64,000 nucleotides of DNA, from the NCBI GenBank assembly GCA_038878695.1, contig JAVZVD010000001.1:496001-560000 (forward strand), given 5' to 3'. Source of the DNA: Fervidicoccaceae archaeon (GTDB lineage Archaea > Thermoproteota > Thermoprotei_A > Sulfolobales > Fervidicoccaceae). A program made the position numbers and the translations under genes. The stretch's first letter is position 1. Each line of letters starts with the position of its first letter. The notes below the pieces were generated by a model, which was not told the origin of the DNA, searched no databases, and saw only the letters and a list, made by a program, of their open reading frames with translations. Positions 1-7,911 of this stretch are shown in pieces.

Positions 1-2002
1 GGGTTACGGAATAGAGCGAATAGCGTGGTTCACCAGTAAGACCCCGACGGCTTTCCACGCGATCTACGGGGGCCTACTCGAGAAATTCCGCTCTCTTCTC
101 GGCCTAGAGAAGCCCCCCAGAGGCCTCCTCGAGGCGGCTTTCAGGAGAGCAGGCCTCATGAACGTAGAGAAACCCGAGACGCTCGAGAGAGTCGTAGCGA
201 CCGTGGCCGAGGAGATCGGCGCAGAGCGCTCCGAGGCGGCTCGAGCGCTCGACCGAGAGGCCAAGCTCTACAGCCTCCTTGACCACACGAAGACTCTAGC
301 CTTCATGCTAGCCGATGGAGTGGTTCCTTCTAATCAGGGCGAGGGTTATCTGGCCAGACTCGTGGCGAGGAGGGCCTTAAGGAACATAGCGTTGCTCGGG
401 AGCGAAGCCTCGCTGGCCGATCTCGTGGAGCTTCAGGTCGAGTTGTGGGGCGGTCAGTTCCCCTCTCTCAGAGAGAACGCGAACTACGTGCTGGACGCCA
501 CAATAGTCGAGGAGGAGAAGTTCAAGCAAGTGCTGAGGGAGAACCTCCCGAGAGCCGTGGCTCTGCTCAAGCGTGGACCCACTATCGAGAATCTGAGGCG
601 GGTCTACAGCGAGCTGGGAATACCCCCGGAGCTCGTCGCGAGGGCCGGCGTATCGGTGGAGATACCGAGGGGCTTCTACTCGCTAATCGCTAGGGAAGGA
701 ATGAGTAGGCCGATGGAGGTGCCCGAGGAGCCGGCTTGGCTGCGAGGTCTTCCGGAGACCCTCAGGATATTCCACGAGGATCCTTACGCCTGGAGGATCA
801 AGGCTAGAGTGCTCGCCGTGAAAGGGGCCGAGGTCGTGCTGGACGCGACCATAGTTTATCCGACCGGCGGAGGACAGCTCGGAGACTCGGCGTGGATCAT
901 AGACCCTAAGGGGAGGAGAATTGCCATAGCATCGGCCGAGGCAGTGGGAGGCAAAATAATCCACAAACTAGAGAGACAGGATCACGGTCTCGCGCCGGGC
1001 GACGTAGTCGAAGTAGAAATAGATAGGGCCAAGCGCTACAAGCTGATGAGGCATCACACTGCGACTCACCTCGTTCTAGGAGCTCTGAGGAGGATCCTCG
1101 GACCCCACGTTTGGCAGGCCGGAGCCGAGAAGACTCCCGAGAAGGCTAGGCTGGACTTCACGCACTACAAGCCGCTGAGCAGAGAGGAGCTCGCGCGCGT
1201 CGAGGAAATCGTGAATTCTCTCGTGCTAGAGAACAGACCCGTCAGGTCTTACCTCATCGATAGGAACGAGGCGGAGGAGAGATACGGCTTCTCGATTTAC
1301 CAAGGGGGAGCGCCGCTTCAAGCTCGATTGAGGATCGTCGAGATCGAGGGCCACGATGCTCAGGCCTGCTTTGGGACTCACGTGAGGAGCACGGGAGAGA
1401 TAGGCGGCGTCAAGATAACGAGCCTCGCCAAGCTACAGGAAGGAGTCTACAGGCTCGAGCTCGTCGCCGGCACTGAGGTCGCTGTCTACGCGAGGAGCCT
1501 CGAGGAGAAGCTCGATGGCGTAGCGAGCGTCATCGGAGGAGACAGAGAGAGCGTTGACAAGAGGGCTCGATCTCTCCGTGATGAGCTGAGCGAGCTCAAG
1601 AGTCTGCTATCGAGGTACAGGCAATTGGCGAAGCTCAGGCTATTAGAGGAGATCCTATCGAAGGCCGAGAGGGTCGGCCCCTTCTCGGTGTACGTACTCA
1701 ACGACGAGCTCAACGATGATAAGTTGGCCACGGAGGTCCTGAAGGAGGCCGCGGAGAGAGCCAAAGACGTCGTGGTCGCCAGGGTGGCGAGCTCCGACGG
1801 CTCGACGCTGATCGAGCTGAGCTTGGGGGCGAAGGCCGCCGAGATCGTCGATGGCCTGACGCTCGTCAAGAGGATATCAGAGGTCCTCGGTGGCAGGGGA
1901 GGAGGGAAGAGCACTCACGCTTACCTCAGGATCGATGCCCCGATCAGCTCGGAAAAGGTGAGAGAGGAATTAACGAGGATCTTATCGGAGCCGAGAAGTT
2001 GA
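1..2002 (+). CDS. alaS: alanyl-tRNA synthetase, 5' end outside the window
   Basis: Charges tRNA-Ala in the cytoplasm. The frame is open from base 2 (GYGIERIAW, the motif-3-like end of the class II catalytic region) to TGA 2000-2002, giving about 666 visible residues; the N-terminal part of the catalytic core is missing only because the window starts here. The editing domain is visible: HHTATH near 1052 and CFGTHVRSTGEI near 1372 supply the His/Cys residues that bind zinc in this family. A helical C-terminal region ends with a glycine-rich GGRGGGK near 1890, typical of the C-Ala domain. It overlaps the next gene by four bases (TTGA). Identification is secure. Confidence 0.96.
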   Translation, partial: GYGIERIAWFTSKTPTAFHAIYGGLLEKFRSLLGLEKPPRGLLEAAFRRAGLMNVEKPETLERVVATVAEEIGAERSEAARALDREAKLYSLLDHTKTLAFMLADGVVPSNQGEGYLARLVARRALRNIALLGSEASLADLVELQVELWGGQFPSLRENANYVLDATIVEEEKFKQVLRENLPRAVALLKRGPTIENLRRVYSELGIPPELVARAGVSVEIPRGFYSLIAREGMSRPMEVPEEPAWLRGLPETLRIFHEDPYAWRIKARVLAVKGAEVVLDATIVYPTGGGQLGDSAWIIDPKGRRIAIASAEAVGGKIIHKLERQDHGLAPGDVVEVEIDRAKRYKLMRHHTATHLVLGALRRILGPHVWQAGAEKTPEKARLDFTHYKPLSREELARVEEIVNSLVLENRPVRSYLIDRNEAEERYGFSIYQGGAPLQARLRIVEIEGHDAQACFGTHVRSTGEIGGVKITSLAKLQEGVYRLELVAGTEVAVYARSLEEKLDGVASVIGGDRESVDKRARSLRDELSELKSLLSRYRQLAKLRLLEEILSKAERVGPFSVYVLNDELNDDKLATEVLKEAAERAKDVVVARVASSDGSTLIELSLGAKAAEIVDGLTLVKRISEVLGGRGGGKSTHAYLRIDAPISSEKVREELTRILSEPRS

Positions 2003-2661
2003 GCGAGGCAGCGAGAGATCTATACTATTTGCTCAACAGAGGCTACCCGAAGAAGTCGTCTCTTCAGCTCGTGGGCTCTAGGTATCGGCTCACTAAGACG
2101 GAGCTAGCTCTGCTAGGGAGGTGCGTCCACGAGGAGGAGTATAATCTGTCGGTAGCGCGCAAGCTTGAAGTCGGTTCGAGCGCGAAGCTATTGGTAGTCG
2201 ACGTCTACAACGTGCTCACCAGCGTCAGCGAGTACCTAGAGGGGGGGAAGCTTTACCTCTGCACTGACCTCGTGATACGCGACATCGCCTCGGCCGAGGG
2301 CCGCTCGAGGAAGACGCGTGAGGCCCTCCTCAGGGCGGCATCGCGACTCTCTGAGGCGCTAGGCTCCACTAACGTCGAGGCCTTAATCTTCGTGTTGGAC
2401 GAGCGAAGGTCGAGAAGCGCCGAGCTGGCCGCGAGCCTTCGAAAACTCCCGTGGCCCGTGGCTGAGGCGAGATTCTTGCTCTCCCAAAAGGCCGACTCTT
2501 CCATCATTGAGAAGTGCTCTGAGGAGCCCGAGAGAGCGGCCGCTACGAGCGATAGAGTAGTCTTAGAGAGGGTCGAGGCCGCGAGGGACCTCGTGAGATT
2601 GGTCGTGGAGCACGAGGGAGGATTCGAGAAAATATTGGACCTGAGGGATCTCGTGCTCTGA
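1999..2661 (+). CDS. DUF434 family protein, function unknown
   Basis: 220 residues starting at TTG 1999, overlapping the alaS stop by four bases, so the two are probably translated together. The N-terminus (LLNRGYPKKSSLQLVGSRYRL) and the following LLVVDVYNVLTSVSEYL segment match the archaeal DUF434 family as I remember it; no catalytic function is established for it. The VVDVYNVLT segment and the later conserved acidic residues could suggest a nuclease-like (PIN/NYN-type) fold, but that is only an impression. Linkage to alaS hints at a translation-related role. Family call fairly sure, function unknown. Confidence 0.7.
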   Translation: MSEAARDLYYLLNRGYPKKSSLQLVGSRYRLTKTELALLGRCVHEEEYNLSVARKLEVGSSAKLLVVDVYNVLTSVSEYLEGGKLYLCTDLVIRDIASAEGRSRKTREALLRAASRLSEALGSTNVEALIFVLDERRSRSAELAASLRKLPWPVAEARFLLSQKADSSIIEKCSEEPERAAATSDRVVLERVEAARDLVRLVVEHEGGFEKILDLRDLVL

Positions 2662-2669
2662 TCTCTTGG

Positions 2670-2744
2670 CGGCCCCGCCGGGATTCGAACCCGGGACCAC
2701 CGGCTTAGAAGGCCGGCACCCTATCCTGGCTAGGCCACGGGGCC
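2670..2744 (-). tRNA. tRNA-Arg (anticodon TCT), CCA encoded
   Basis: Minus-strand cloverleaf. The acceptor stem GGCCCCG (2744-2738) pairs with CGGGGCC (2677-2671). The anticodon stem CCGGC/GCCGG closes the loop CTTCTAA, so the anticodon is TCT, reading AGA, one of the dominant arginine codons in this window. The T arm has the usual CCGGG-TTCGAAT-CCCGG. Discriminator is G, and CCA is encoded directly after it (2669-2667). No intron. A TATA-like GCTTAAAGG on the minus strand around 2767-2775 lies about 30 bases upstream. Confidence 0.97.
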
Positions 2745-2804
2745 TCGGTTAATCTCTCGCGCGGCCTTTAAGCCTCTTCTCTCCTCGACGCTCGTCGGGC
2801 TCAA

Positions 2805-2813
2805 GCTTTTTAC
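2805..2813 (+). promoter_or_regulatory. TATA box for the aIF5A gene
   Basis: GCTTTTTAC lies about 55 bases before the TTG start of aIF5A, with an A-rich start region downstream. Position and composition fit an archaeal promoter with a leader of about 30 bases. It sits back-to-back with the minus-strand promoter of tRNA-Arg, so the 120-base gap (2745-2865) serves two divergent transcripts. Confidence 0.5.
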
Positions 2814-2865
2814 TTCACGAAAGCCCACAAGAGCTCGCAAAACGAATCCGCGCGGTGCCTCCGAG

Positions 2866-3264
2866 TTGGGAGTAAACTACGTCGAGCTGGGAGAACTCAA
2901 AGAGGGAAGCTTCATGGTGATAGACAACGAGCCGTGCCGCGTAGTAGAGATAACCAAGGCGAAGACGGGGAAGCACGGAAGCGCGAAGGCCCATGTCGTC
3001 GCGGTGGGGCTTTTCAGCGGCTCCAAGAAAACGCTCGTGGCTCCCGTCGACCAGAGAGTCGAGGTCCCGGTGGTGCTCAAGAGAGTGGCTCAGGTGCTCG
3101 CGGATACTGGCAAGTCGTTGCAGCTCATGGACCTGGAGAGTTACGAGGTCTTCGAGGTCGAGAAGCCGAGCGACCCCGAGCTCGCCTCTAAGATCTCGGT
3201 GGGCGCCGAGGTCGAATATTGGGAGGTAATGAATCGCAGACTCGTGATGCGCGTCCGCGGCTAA
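2866..3264 (+). CDS. eif5A: translation initiation factor aIF5A
   Basis: 132 residues from TTG 2866. The factor binds the ribosome between P and E sites and relieves stalling; in archaea it carries hypusine or deoxyhypusine on one lysine. The modification loop KTGKHGSAK is present, with K36 the expected modified lysine. The N-terminal SH3-like barrel and C-terminal OB fold together give the normal archaeal length of about 130. First gene of the run that continues with SRP54. Confidence 0.95.
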   Translation: MGVNYVELGELKEGSFMVIDNEPCRVVEITKAKTGKHGSAKAHVVAVGLFSGSKKTLVAPVDQRVEVPVVLKRVAQVLADTGKSLQLMDLESYEVFEVEKPSDPELASKISVGAEVEYWEVMNRRLVMRVRG

Positions 3265-3293
3265 GATGCCCGAGACTCCAGAGGAAAGAGAAC

Positions 3294-4634
3294 GTGGAAA
3301 TCTTCGCGGGCCTCAGAGACGCGCTGAGGAGATTCATTTCTTCGACCGCTCCTTACGAGAAAAGCGTCGAGGAGTTCGTCAGAGATCTCCAGCGAGAGCT
3401 CATAAGGGGAGACGTCAACGTGAGATTGGTCATGGAGCTTAGTGACAGGCTGCGCAAGAGAGCTCTTCAGGAGATCCCGCCGCCCGGAGTGACCAGGAGA
3501 GATTGGTTCGTGAAGATAATCTACGAGGAGCTGGTCAAATTCCTCGGCGGCTCGGAAGAGCCGCAGATCTTACCGGAGAAGAGACCCTACGTCATCATGT
3601 TAGTAGGAGTACAAGGCAGCGGCAAGACCACTAGCGCGGGGAAGCTTGCTTGGTACTACAAGAACAGAAAGATGAAAGTAGGGCTAGTCCAAACCGACAC
3701 GCACAGGCCGGCGGCCTACGAGCAGTTGAAGCAGATAGCGGAGCGATTGGGCGTTGAGTTCTACGGCTCCAAAGACGGTAAATCGCCGATCGAGTTGGCT
3801 GAAGAGGGCCTGAGAAACATGATCGAGAAGAAAGTCGACGTCGTGATCGTAGATACGGCAGGCAGACACGGCTACGGTAGCGAGGCCGCTCTCCTCGATG
3901 AGATGAAGAGGCTCGCCGACGCCATAAAGCCGGACGAGATAATGCTCGTGCTCGACGCAACGATAGGTCAGAAGGCCCGAGATCTAGCCGAGAGATTCCA
4001 TGCCGCGGCGCCCGTGGGGTCGATATTCCTGACGAAGCTCGACGGCAGTGCCAGAGGAGGGGGAGCTCTCTCCGCCGTGGCGGTCACGGGAGCGCGCGTG
4101 AAGTTCGTTGGGACTGGCGAGAAGCTCGAGGACATCGAGGTGTTCAAGCCGACCAGATTCGTCGGCAGGCTCCTGGGGATGGGCGATATCGAAGGCCTCT
4201 TGGAGAGGCTGAGCTCTCTCGAGGAGACCGAAGAGCTCGAGGAACAGGCCCGCGAGATGCTCAGCGGAAGGCTCGACATGAGGCTGGTCTATAGGCAGCT
4301 CTACGAAATAAGACGCATGGGGCCTCTCGGGAAGATCCTCAAGATGATACCGGGCCTCGACCTCGCCTCTATCTCCGAGGAGAGCATGAAGATGAGCGAG
4401 AAGAAGCTAGACAAGTGGCTGGCAGCGATCCAGAGCATGACATACGAGGAGCTGGAGAAACCCGAGCTATTGATCAGGGAGAAGAGCAGGTTGAGGAGGG
4501 TAGCGTTCGGCAGCGGACTCAAACCCGAGGAGGTACAGGAGCTCCTCAAATACTATGCGCAGATGAGGAGAGCTCTCAAGCAGCTCAAGAGGAGGAGGGA
4601 GCTATTGAAGCGTTTCCGGCTAGGCGGGCAATGA
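3294..4634 (+). CDS. srp54: signal recognition particle protein SRP54
   Basis: 446 residues. GTPase of the signal recognition particle; binds 7S RNA and hydrophobic signal sequences and docks with FtsY at the membrane. The NG domain shows GVQGSGKTT (near residue 104), DTAGRHG (near 187) and TKLDGSA (near 248); the methionine-rich C-terminal M domain follows (MKMSEKKLDKW, IQSMTYEEL). I chose GTG 3294 because it lies after the aIF5A stop, follows an AGAGGA ribosome site, and begins the family-typical sequence (FAGLRDALRRF). An in-frame upstream start at 3219 would overlap aIF5A by 46 bases and add unconserved residues. Overlaps the next gene by four bases. Confidence 0.96.
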   Translation: MEIFAGLRDALRRFISSTAPYEKSVEEFVRDLQRELIRGDVNVRLVMELSDRLRKRALQEIPPPGVTRRDWFVKIIYEELVKFLGGSEEPQILPEKRPYVIMLVGVQGSGKTTSAGKLAWYYKNRKMKVGLVQTDTHRPAAYEQLKQIAERLGVEFYGSKDGKSPIELAEEGLRNMIEKKVDVVIVDTAGRHGYGSEAALLDEMKRLADAIKPDEIMLVLDATIGQKARDLAERFHAAAPVGSIFLTKLDGSARGGGALSAVAVTGARVKFVGTGEKLEDIEVFKPTRFVGRLLGMGDIEGLLERLSSLEETEELEEQAREMLSGRLDMRLVYRQLYEIRRMGPLGKILKMIPGLDLASISEESMKMSEKKLDKWLAAIQSMTYEELEKPELLIREKSRLRRVAFGSGLKPEEVQELLKYYAQMRRALKQLKRRRELLKRFRLGGQ

Positions 4635-5131
4635 CTAAGCGAAGGCGGAGGATACTCGTGGCGCTGTCGGGGGCCCCCAGCGACGCTCGCGCTCTGGCCA
4701 AGGCGGCGCGCGCTCTCGCTGGCGCTCTGCTCCTCTCGGGCAGCATCAGGAGGGACGCGGAAGTTCTCTTGATATTCTACGAGGCAAGGGTTCGGCTTTT
4801 AGTCGAGGGAAGCCGCGTGAGGAATCTAAGGGAAGACGAGGAGAGCTCGCTCGGCCTCGTGGCCTCGCTGCTTTCGCGACGAGCGCGGAGGCTGGAGGTC
4901 GAGGAGCGCCTCCCCTGCATCGTTCCTCGCGACTCGAAGCGGGAGCTCGCCGCTTTGACTTGCGACGCGTTATCAGAGGGCTTCGCCGTGCTCGACCCGG
5001 AGCTCCCGCCAGAGACGACGGAGCTCTACTGCGACAAGCTGCTGGAGGCTCCCGCAGCTTTAAGACTCGAGGAGCTCATAGCGCTCGGCAACATGGTGAT
5101 GGATCTTTGCGCGGGGGACCCTCGCTCGTAG
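4631..5131 (+). CDS. TrmY-like tRNA pseudouridine-54 N1-methyltransferase (SPOUT)
   Basis: 166 residues from ATG 4631 (ATGA overlap with srp54). The segment LLLSGSIRRDAEVLLIFYE followed by LREDEESSLGLVASLL matches the TrmY/DUF358 pattern in which an 'S-IRRDV' strand precedes 'SPDERN'. The C-terminal LRLEELIALGNMVMDL matches its last knot helix. TrmY methylates pseudouridine 54 in the T arm of archaeal tRNA. The next gene is Pus10, which makes that pseudouridine, so context strongly supports the assignment. It is shorter than euryarchaeal TrmY (about 195-205), lacking part of the middle. Fairly sure of family; activity inferred. Confidence 0.72.
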   Translation: MTKRRRRILVALSGAPSDARALAKAARALAGALLLSGSIRRDAEVLLIFYEARVRLLVEGSRVRNLREDEESSLGLVASLLSRRARRLEVEERLPCIVPRDSKRELAALTCDALSEGFAVLDPELPPETTELYCDKLLEAPAALRLEELIALGNMVMDLCAGDPRS

Positions 5132-6408
5132 AGAAGACACTGGAGCTCCTCGCCGAGGGGCCCCTCTGCTTCTCGTGCCTCGGCAGACAGTTCGCCTCCC
5201 TCCTGCGGGGCCTCACGAATGCCGAGAGAGGCAGAGCCCTCGCGCTCGTTGCCGTGGCCGAGCTTTACTCGAAGGCGGTGAGCGGCGACGAAGAGGCCAG
5301 GGAGGCTCTGCGCAGAATAGCGAGAAGCCTTCCAATCGAATTTGGCGAGAGTCTGAGAGCTCTCGGAATAGGGCGAGAGGAGCCCCCGGGTTCTTGCAGG
5401 CTCTGCGGCGGACTGATGGGGGAGCTCCGAGCCTTGGCGGAGAGAGCCTCGGAGCTCCTGAAGAACAGCATGGCGGAGACGTTCGTCGTCGGCGTGAGAG
5501 GGGGTGCGCTAGCGTTAAGACTCGAGGACGAGCTCTGGAGAAGGCACTCGATCACCTCGGCGGAGAGTCTGAAGAACGAGGTGAAGCGAGAGCTAGGCAA
5601 AGCTATACAGGCTCTGACCGGGCTAACGGTGGACTTCTCGAACCCGGAGGCGCTGATCCTAGTCAACCTCGACGATTGGACTCTCGAGCTCTCGCTCAAC
5701 CCCGTGAGAATTTACGGGAGGTACCTCAAAATCGGGAGGAACATAAGTCAGGCCAGGTGGGTCAAGCGAGACGGAAGTAAAGTCTATGAGTTCTCGGTCC
5801 AGGACGCGCTCGAGCCTCTGAGAGAGTACTTCGGCGGAGCCGACGTGGTGATACACGCCTCGGGCCGCGAGGACGTTGACGCGAGAATGCTGGGGAGAGG
5901 GAGGACGTTAGTTGTCGAAATAAAGAACCCGAGACGCGCGCGCATTAACGCGGAATTCCTGACGAGCCTCGTGAACAGGCGCAGCGCTTGGGTCAAGTTC
6001 GAGCTCGAGAGGAAAGCGGGGAAGAGCGACGTCAGACGCGTCAAGGGCAGCGACGCCCTGAAGAGGAAAGTCTATAAGGCTCTCATTGTTGCCTCCGCTC
6101 CCCTGAGCCCCGAGACCTTGAAGAGCTTGGAGGAGGCCTTCCGCAACACGGTCGTCAACCAGAGGACGCCGCTGCGCGTACTCGCCAGAAGAGCCGATAT
6201 CGTCAGGAAGAAGGCAGTCTACGAGGTCAAGACGCTTCAATACACTCGAAGGATCTTCGAGGCCTTGATAAGAGCGGAGGGGGGATTATACGTCAAAGAG
6301 CTCGTCTCGGGAGATGGAGGCAGAACCGAACCCAGCTTCTCGAGCGTAACGGGCGTCAATATGTCGTGCGTAGAGCTCGACGTGCTGCACGTCGAGGAGC
6401 CCGAGTAA
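5107..6408 (+). CDS. pus10: tRNA pseudouridine synthase Pus10 (positions 54/55)
   Basis: 433 residues. Forms pseudouridine 54 and 55 in the tRNA T loop. An N-terminal zinc module is visible as CFSC (near residue 19) and CRLC (near 98). The catalytic core contains ASGREDVDARMLGRGRT, with the catalytic Asp in REDVDAR, and the C-terminal LYVKELVSGDGGRTEPS block that is characteristic of Pus10. I chose TTG 5107 because a clean GGTGAT ribosome site lies at 5095-5100, six bases upstream; it overlaps trmY by 25 bases. Longer starts in the frame run through trmY coding sequence. Confidence 0.93.
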   Translation: MRGGPSLVEKTLELLAEGPLCFSCLGRQFASLLRGLTNAERGRALALVAVAELYSKAVSGDEEAREALRRIARSLPIEFGESLRALGIGREEPPGSCRLCGGLMGELRALAERASELLKNSMAETFVVGVRGGALALRLEDELWRRHSITSAESLKNEVKRELGKAIQALTGLTVDFSNPEALILVNLDDWTLELSLNPVRIYGRYLKIGRNISQARWVKRDGSKVYEFSVQDALEPLREYFGGADVVIHASGREDVDARMLGRGRTLVVEIKNPRRARINAEFLTSLVNRRSAWVKFELERKAGKSDVRRVKGSDALKRKVYKALIVASAPLSPETLKSLEEAFRNTVVNQRTPLRVLARRADIVRKKAVYEVKTLQYTRRIFEALIRAEGGLYVKELVSGDGGRTEPSFSSVTGVNMSCVELDVLHVEEPE

Positions 6409-6431
6409 GCGGAGGGCCTCGAGCCAAAAAC

Positions 6432-6441
6432 TAAATTTATA
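6432..6441 (+). promoter_or_regulatory. TATA box for the L21e-RpoF-DUF655-RsmA operon
   Basis: TAAATTTATA preceded by an A-rich BRE-like CAAAAAC, 80 bases before the GTG of L21e, in the only AT-rich gap (6409-6514) of this part of the window. A second AT-rich patch (AGAAAAATAAAC, about 6456-6468) would be around the transcription start. Confidence 0.6.
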
Positions 6442-6514
6442 GACGGCGAAAGAGAAGAAAAATAAACAACGTAAGTGATCCGACCCTTCGTCACTACAAC
6501 GAGGTGCTTGGGGA

Positions 6515-6826
6515 GTGGTTAAGCCCTCTAAAGGGACGAGACACAGAACTAGGAAGCTTCTCAGGAAGAGCGTCAGAGAACGCGGAGGAGTGCCCCCGCT
6601 CAGCCTCCTCATGATAGAGTACAAGGTAGGAGACAAGGTGGCCCTGATAGCGAACCCGGCAATCCACGCCGGCATGCCCCACCGTAGATACCACGGGTTG
6701 ACCGGCACAGTGGTCGGCCGCCGAGGGCGCGCCTACGAGGTCAAGGTGGAGCTCGGAGGCAAGAAGAAGATCCTTTTCGTTAGGCCAGAGCATCTGCGTC
6801 CTCTGAACCGCTTGCTCGGACATTGA
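6515..6826 (+). CDS. rpl21e: 50S ribosomal protein L21e
   Basis: 103 residues from GTG 6515, with GAGGTG (6500-6505) nine bases upstream. Basic N-terminus (KPSKGTRHRTRKLL) and the VGDKVALIANPAIHAGMPHRRYHGLTG segment are diagnostic of the archaeal/eukaryotic large-subunit protein L21e. First gene of an operon with rpoF. Confidence 0.95.
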   Translation: MVKPSKGTRHRTRKLLRKSVRERGGVPPLSLLMIEYKVGDKVALIANPAIHAGMPHRRYHGLTGTVVGRRGRAYEVKVELGGKKKILFVRPEHLRPLNRLLGH

Positions 6827-6864
6827 ACCGAAGCTCGAGACTCTGATCGGAGGGTAGAGAGCCC

Positions 6865-7191
6865 GTGGCACGGAAAATTCTGAGCGTGGAGCCGGTGAGC
6901 AACGCTGAGGCTATGTCGATAGTGAACTCCAAGCTCCGAGAAACCCTCACCAACGTCATCATGAAGAGAGTAGCAGAGTACCTCTCGTCTACGTCCAAGT
7001 GCGGAGATCGCGCCGGCGAAGTCAAGCGGAGGCTAGTGGAGCTGGGCTTCTCTGCGGAGAGCAGCGCTCTCCTCGTTAACACTCTACCAAGAGACCAGAG
7101 CGAGCTTCGAGCTCTCCTACTCCAACAGGACCGAGACATTGGGCCCGAGAAGATCGAGAAAGCTCTCGAGACGCTCAAGCTCTGCGTCTGA
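6865..7191 (+). CDS. rpoF: RNA polymerase subunit F (Rpb4)
   Basis: 108 residues from GTG 6865. Small helical HRDC-type subunit that pairs with RpoE (Rpb7) to form the polymerase stalk. Features: N-terminal SVEPVSNAEAMSIVNSKL, and the C-terminal LVNTLPRDQSELRALL...EKIEKALETL pattern that is conserved in archaeal Rpb4. In archaea rpoF commonly follows L21e and precedes DUF655 and the dimethyladenosine transferase, exactly as here. Confidence 0.92.
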   Translation: MARKILSVEPVSNAEAMSIVNSKLRETLTNVIMKRVAEYLSSTSKCGDRAGEVKRRLVELGFSAESSALLVNTLPRDQSELRALLLQQDRDIGPEKIEKALETLKLCV

Positions 7192-7203
7192 GGTAAAAGA
7201 TTC

Positions 7204-7911
7204 TTGTGGAGAGGATTAGACCGAAGCGAGGGAGGGCGCGGCTTCCCTAAGCGCTTCGAGCGCAGACCCTTCCCGGAGGACTTCGCCATAGTGCTAGATT
7301 TCCTGCCGCAGGGCAACCCACTCGATAGGCACCCGGAACACAGGCGTGAGCCGCTGGTCCAAGCGATCGGCGAGAAGCACTTTACGTTGATGGAGATCGT
7401 GACGAGGCACGGTGAAGACTTCAAGCCAGGCGAGAGGCTCTACGTGAACCCGGAATACGTTGGGCGCGGGCCTGTTAGGAGCATAGTAGCCCCCATAAGC
7501 TTCGAGGAGCTCACATCTGTCGCGGTCGAAAATCTAAAGAACGTTATCGAGCAGCTGGTGAAGGAGAAGGAGAAGATCTTCGTCGAGATCTTCAACGTGT
7601 CCGAGCCTCTCACGCTCAAGATGCACGCGTTGGAGCTCATACCGGGCATTGGGAAGAAGTGCTTGGGCGCTATACTCGAGGAGAGGAGGATCCGGAGATT
7701 CGAGTCGTTCGAGGACTTGGAGAAAAGACTCTCGATGCGAGGCATAAGGCTGCAGGACCCCAGCAAGCTCATAGCGGAGCGCATCTTGATCGAGCTACGT
7801 GGAGGTCAGAGACACTACCTCTTTGTGAGGCCTCGAGAGGGGGAGCGCGACGCGAGGTACCTGGGCTACCTGCGCAGGCTCTATTCGCTCGGAGAGAGAG
7901 CCGAGCGTTGA
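7204..7911 (+). CDS. DUF655 protein with OB-like and helix-hairpin-helix parts
   Basis: 235 residues from TTG 7204, twelve bases after rpoF with a GAGGTAAAAG ribosome site. Recognised as archaeal DUF655: FAIVLDFLPQG start, EKHFTLMEIV and RLYVNP strands resembling an OB fold, then the helix-hairpin-helix motif LELIPGIGKK near residue 145. The family is almost always encoded between rpoF and rsmA, and is thought to bind nucleic acid; no activity is known. Overlaps rsmA by four bases (TTGA). Confidence 0.85.
   Translation: MWRGLDRSEGGRGFPKRFERRPFPEDFAIVLDFLPQGNPLDRHPEHRREPLVQAIGEKHFTLMEIVTRHGEDFKPGERLYVNPEYVGRGPVRSIVAPISFEELTSVAVENLKNVIEQLVKEKEKIFVEIFNVSEPLTLKMHALELIPGIGKKCLGAILEERRIRRFESFEDLEKRLSMRGIRLQDPSKLIAERILIELRGGQRHYLFVRPREGERDARYLGYLRRLYSLGERAER

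Noticed and set aside
3219-3293. Longer start for SRP54 (75 extra bases)
   Set aside because: It overlaps aIF5A, adds unconserved residues, and GTG 3294 has a ribosome site and the family-typical N-terminus.
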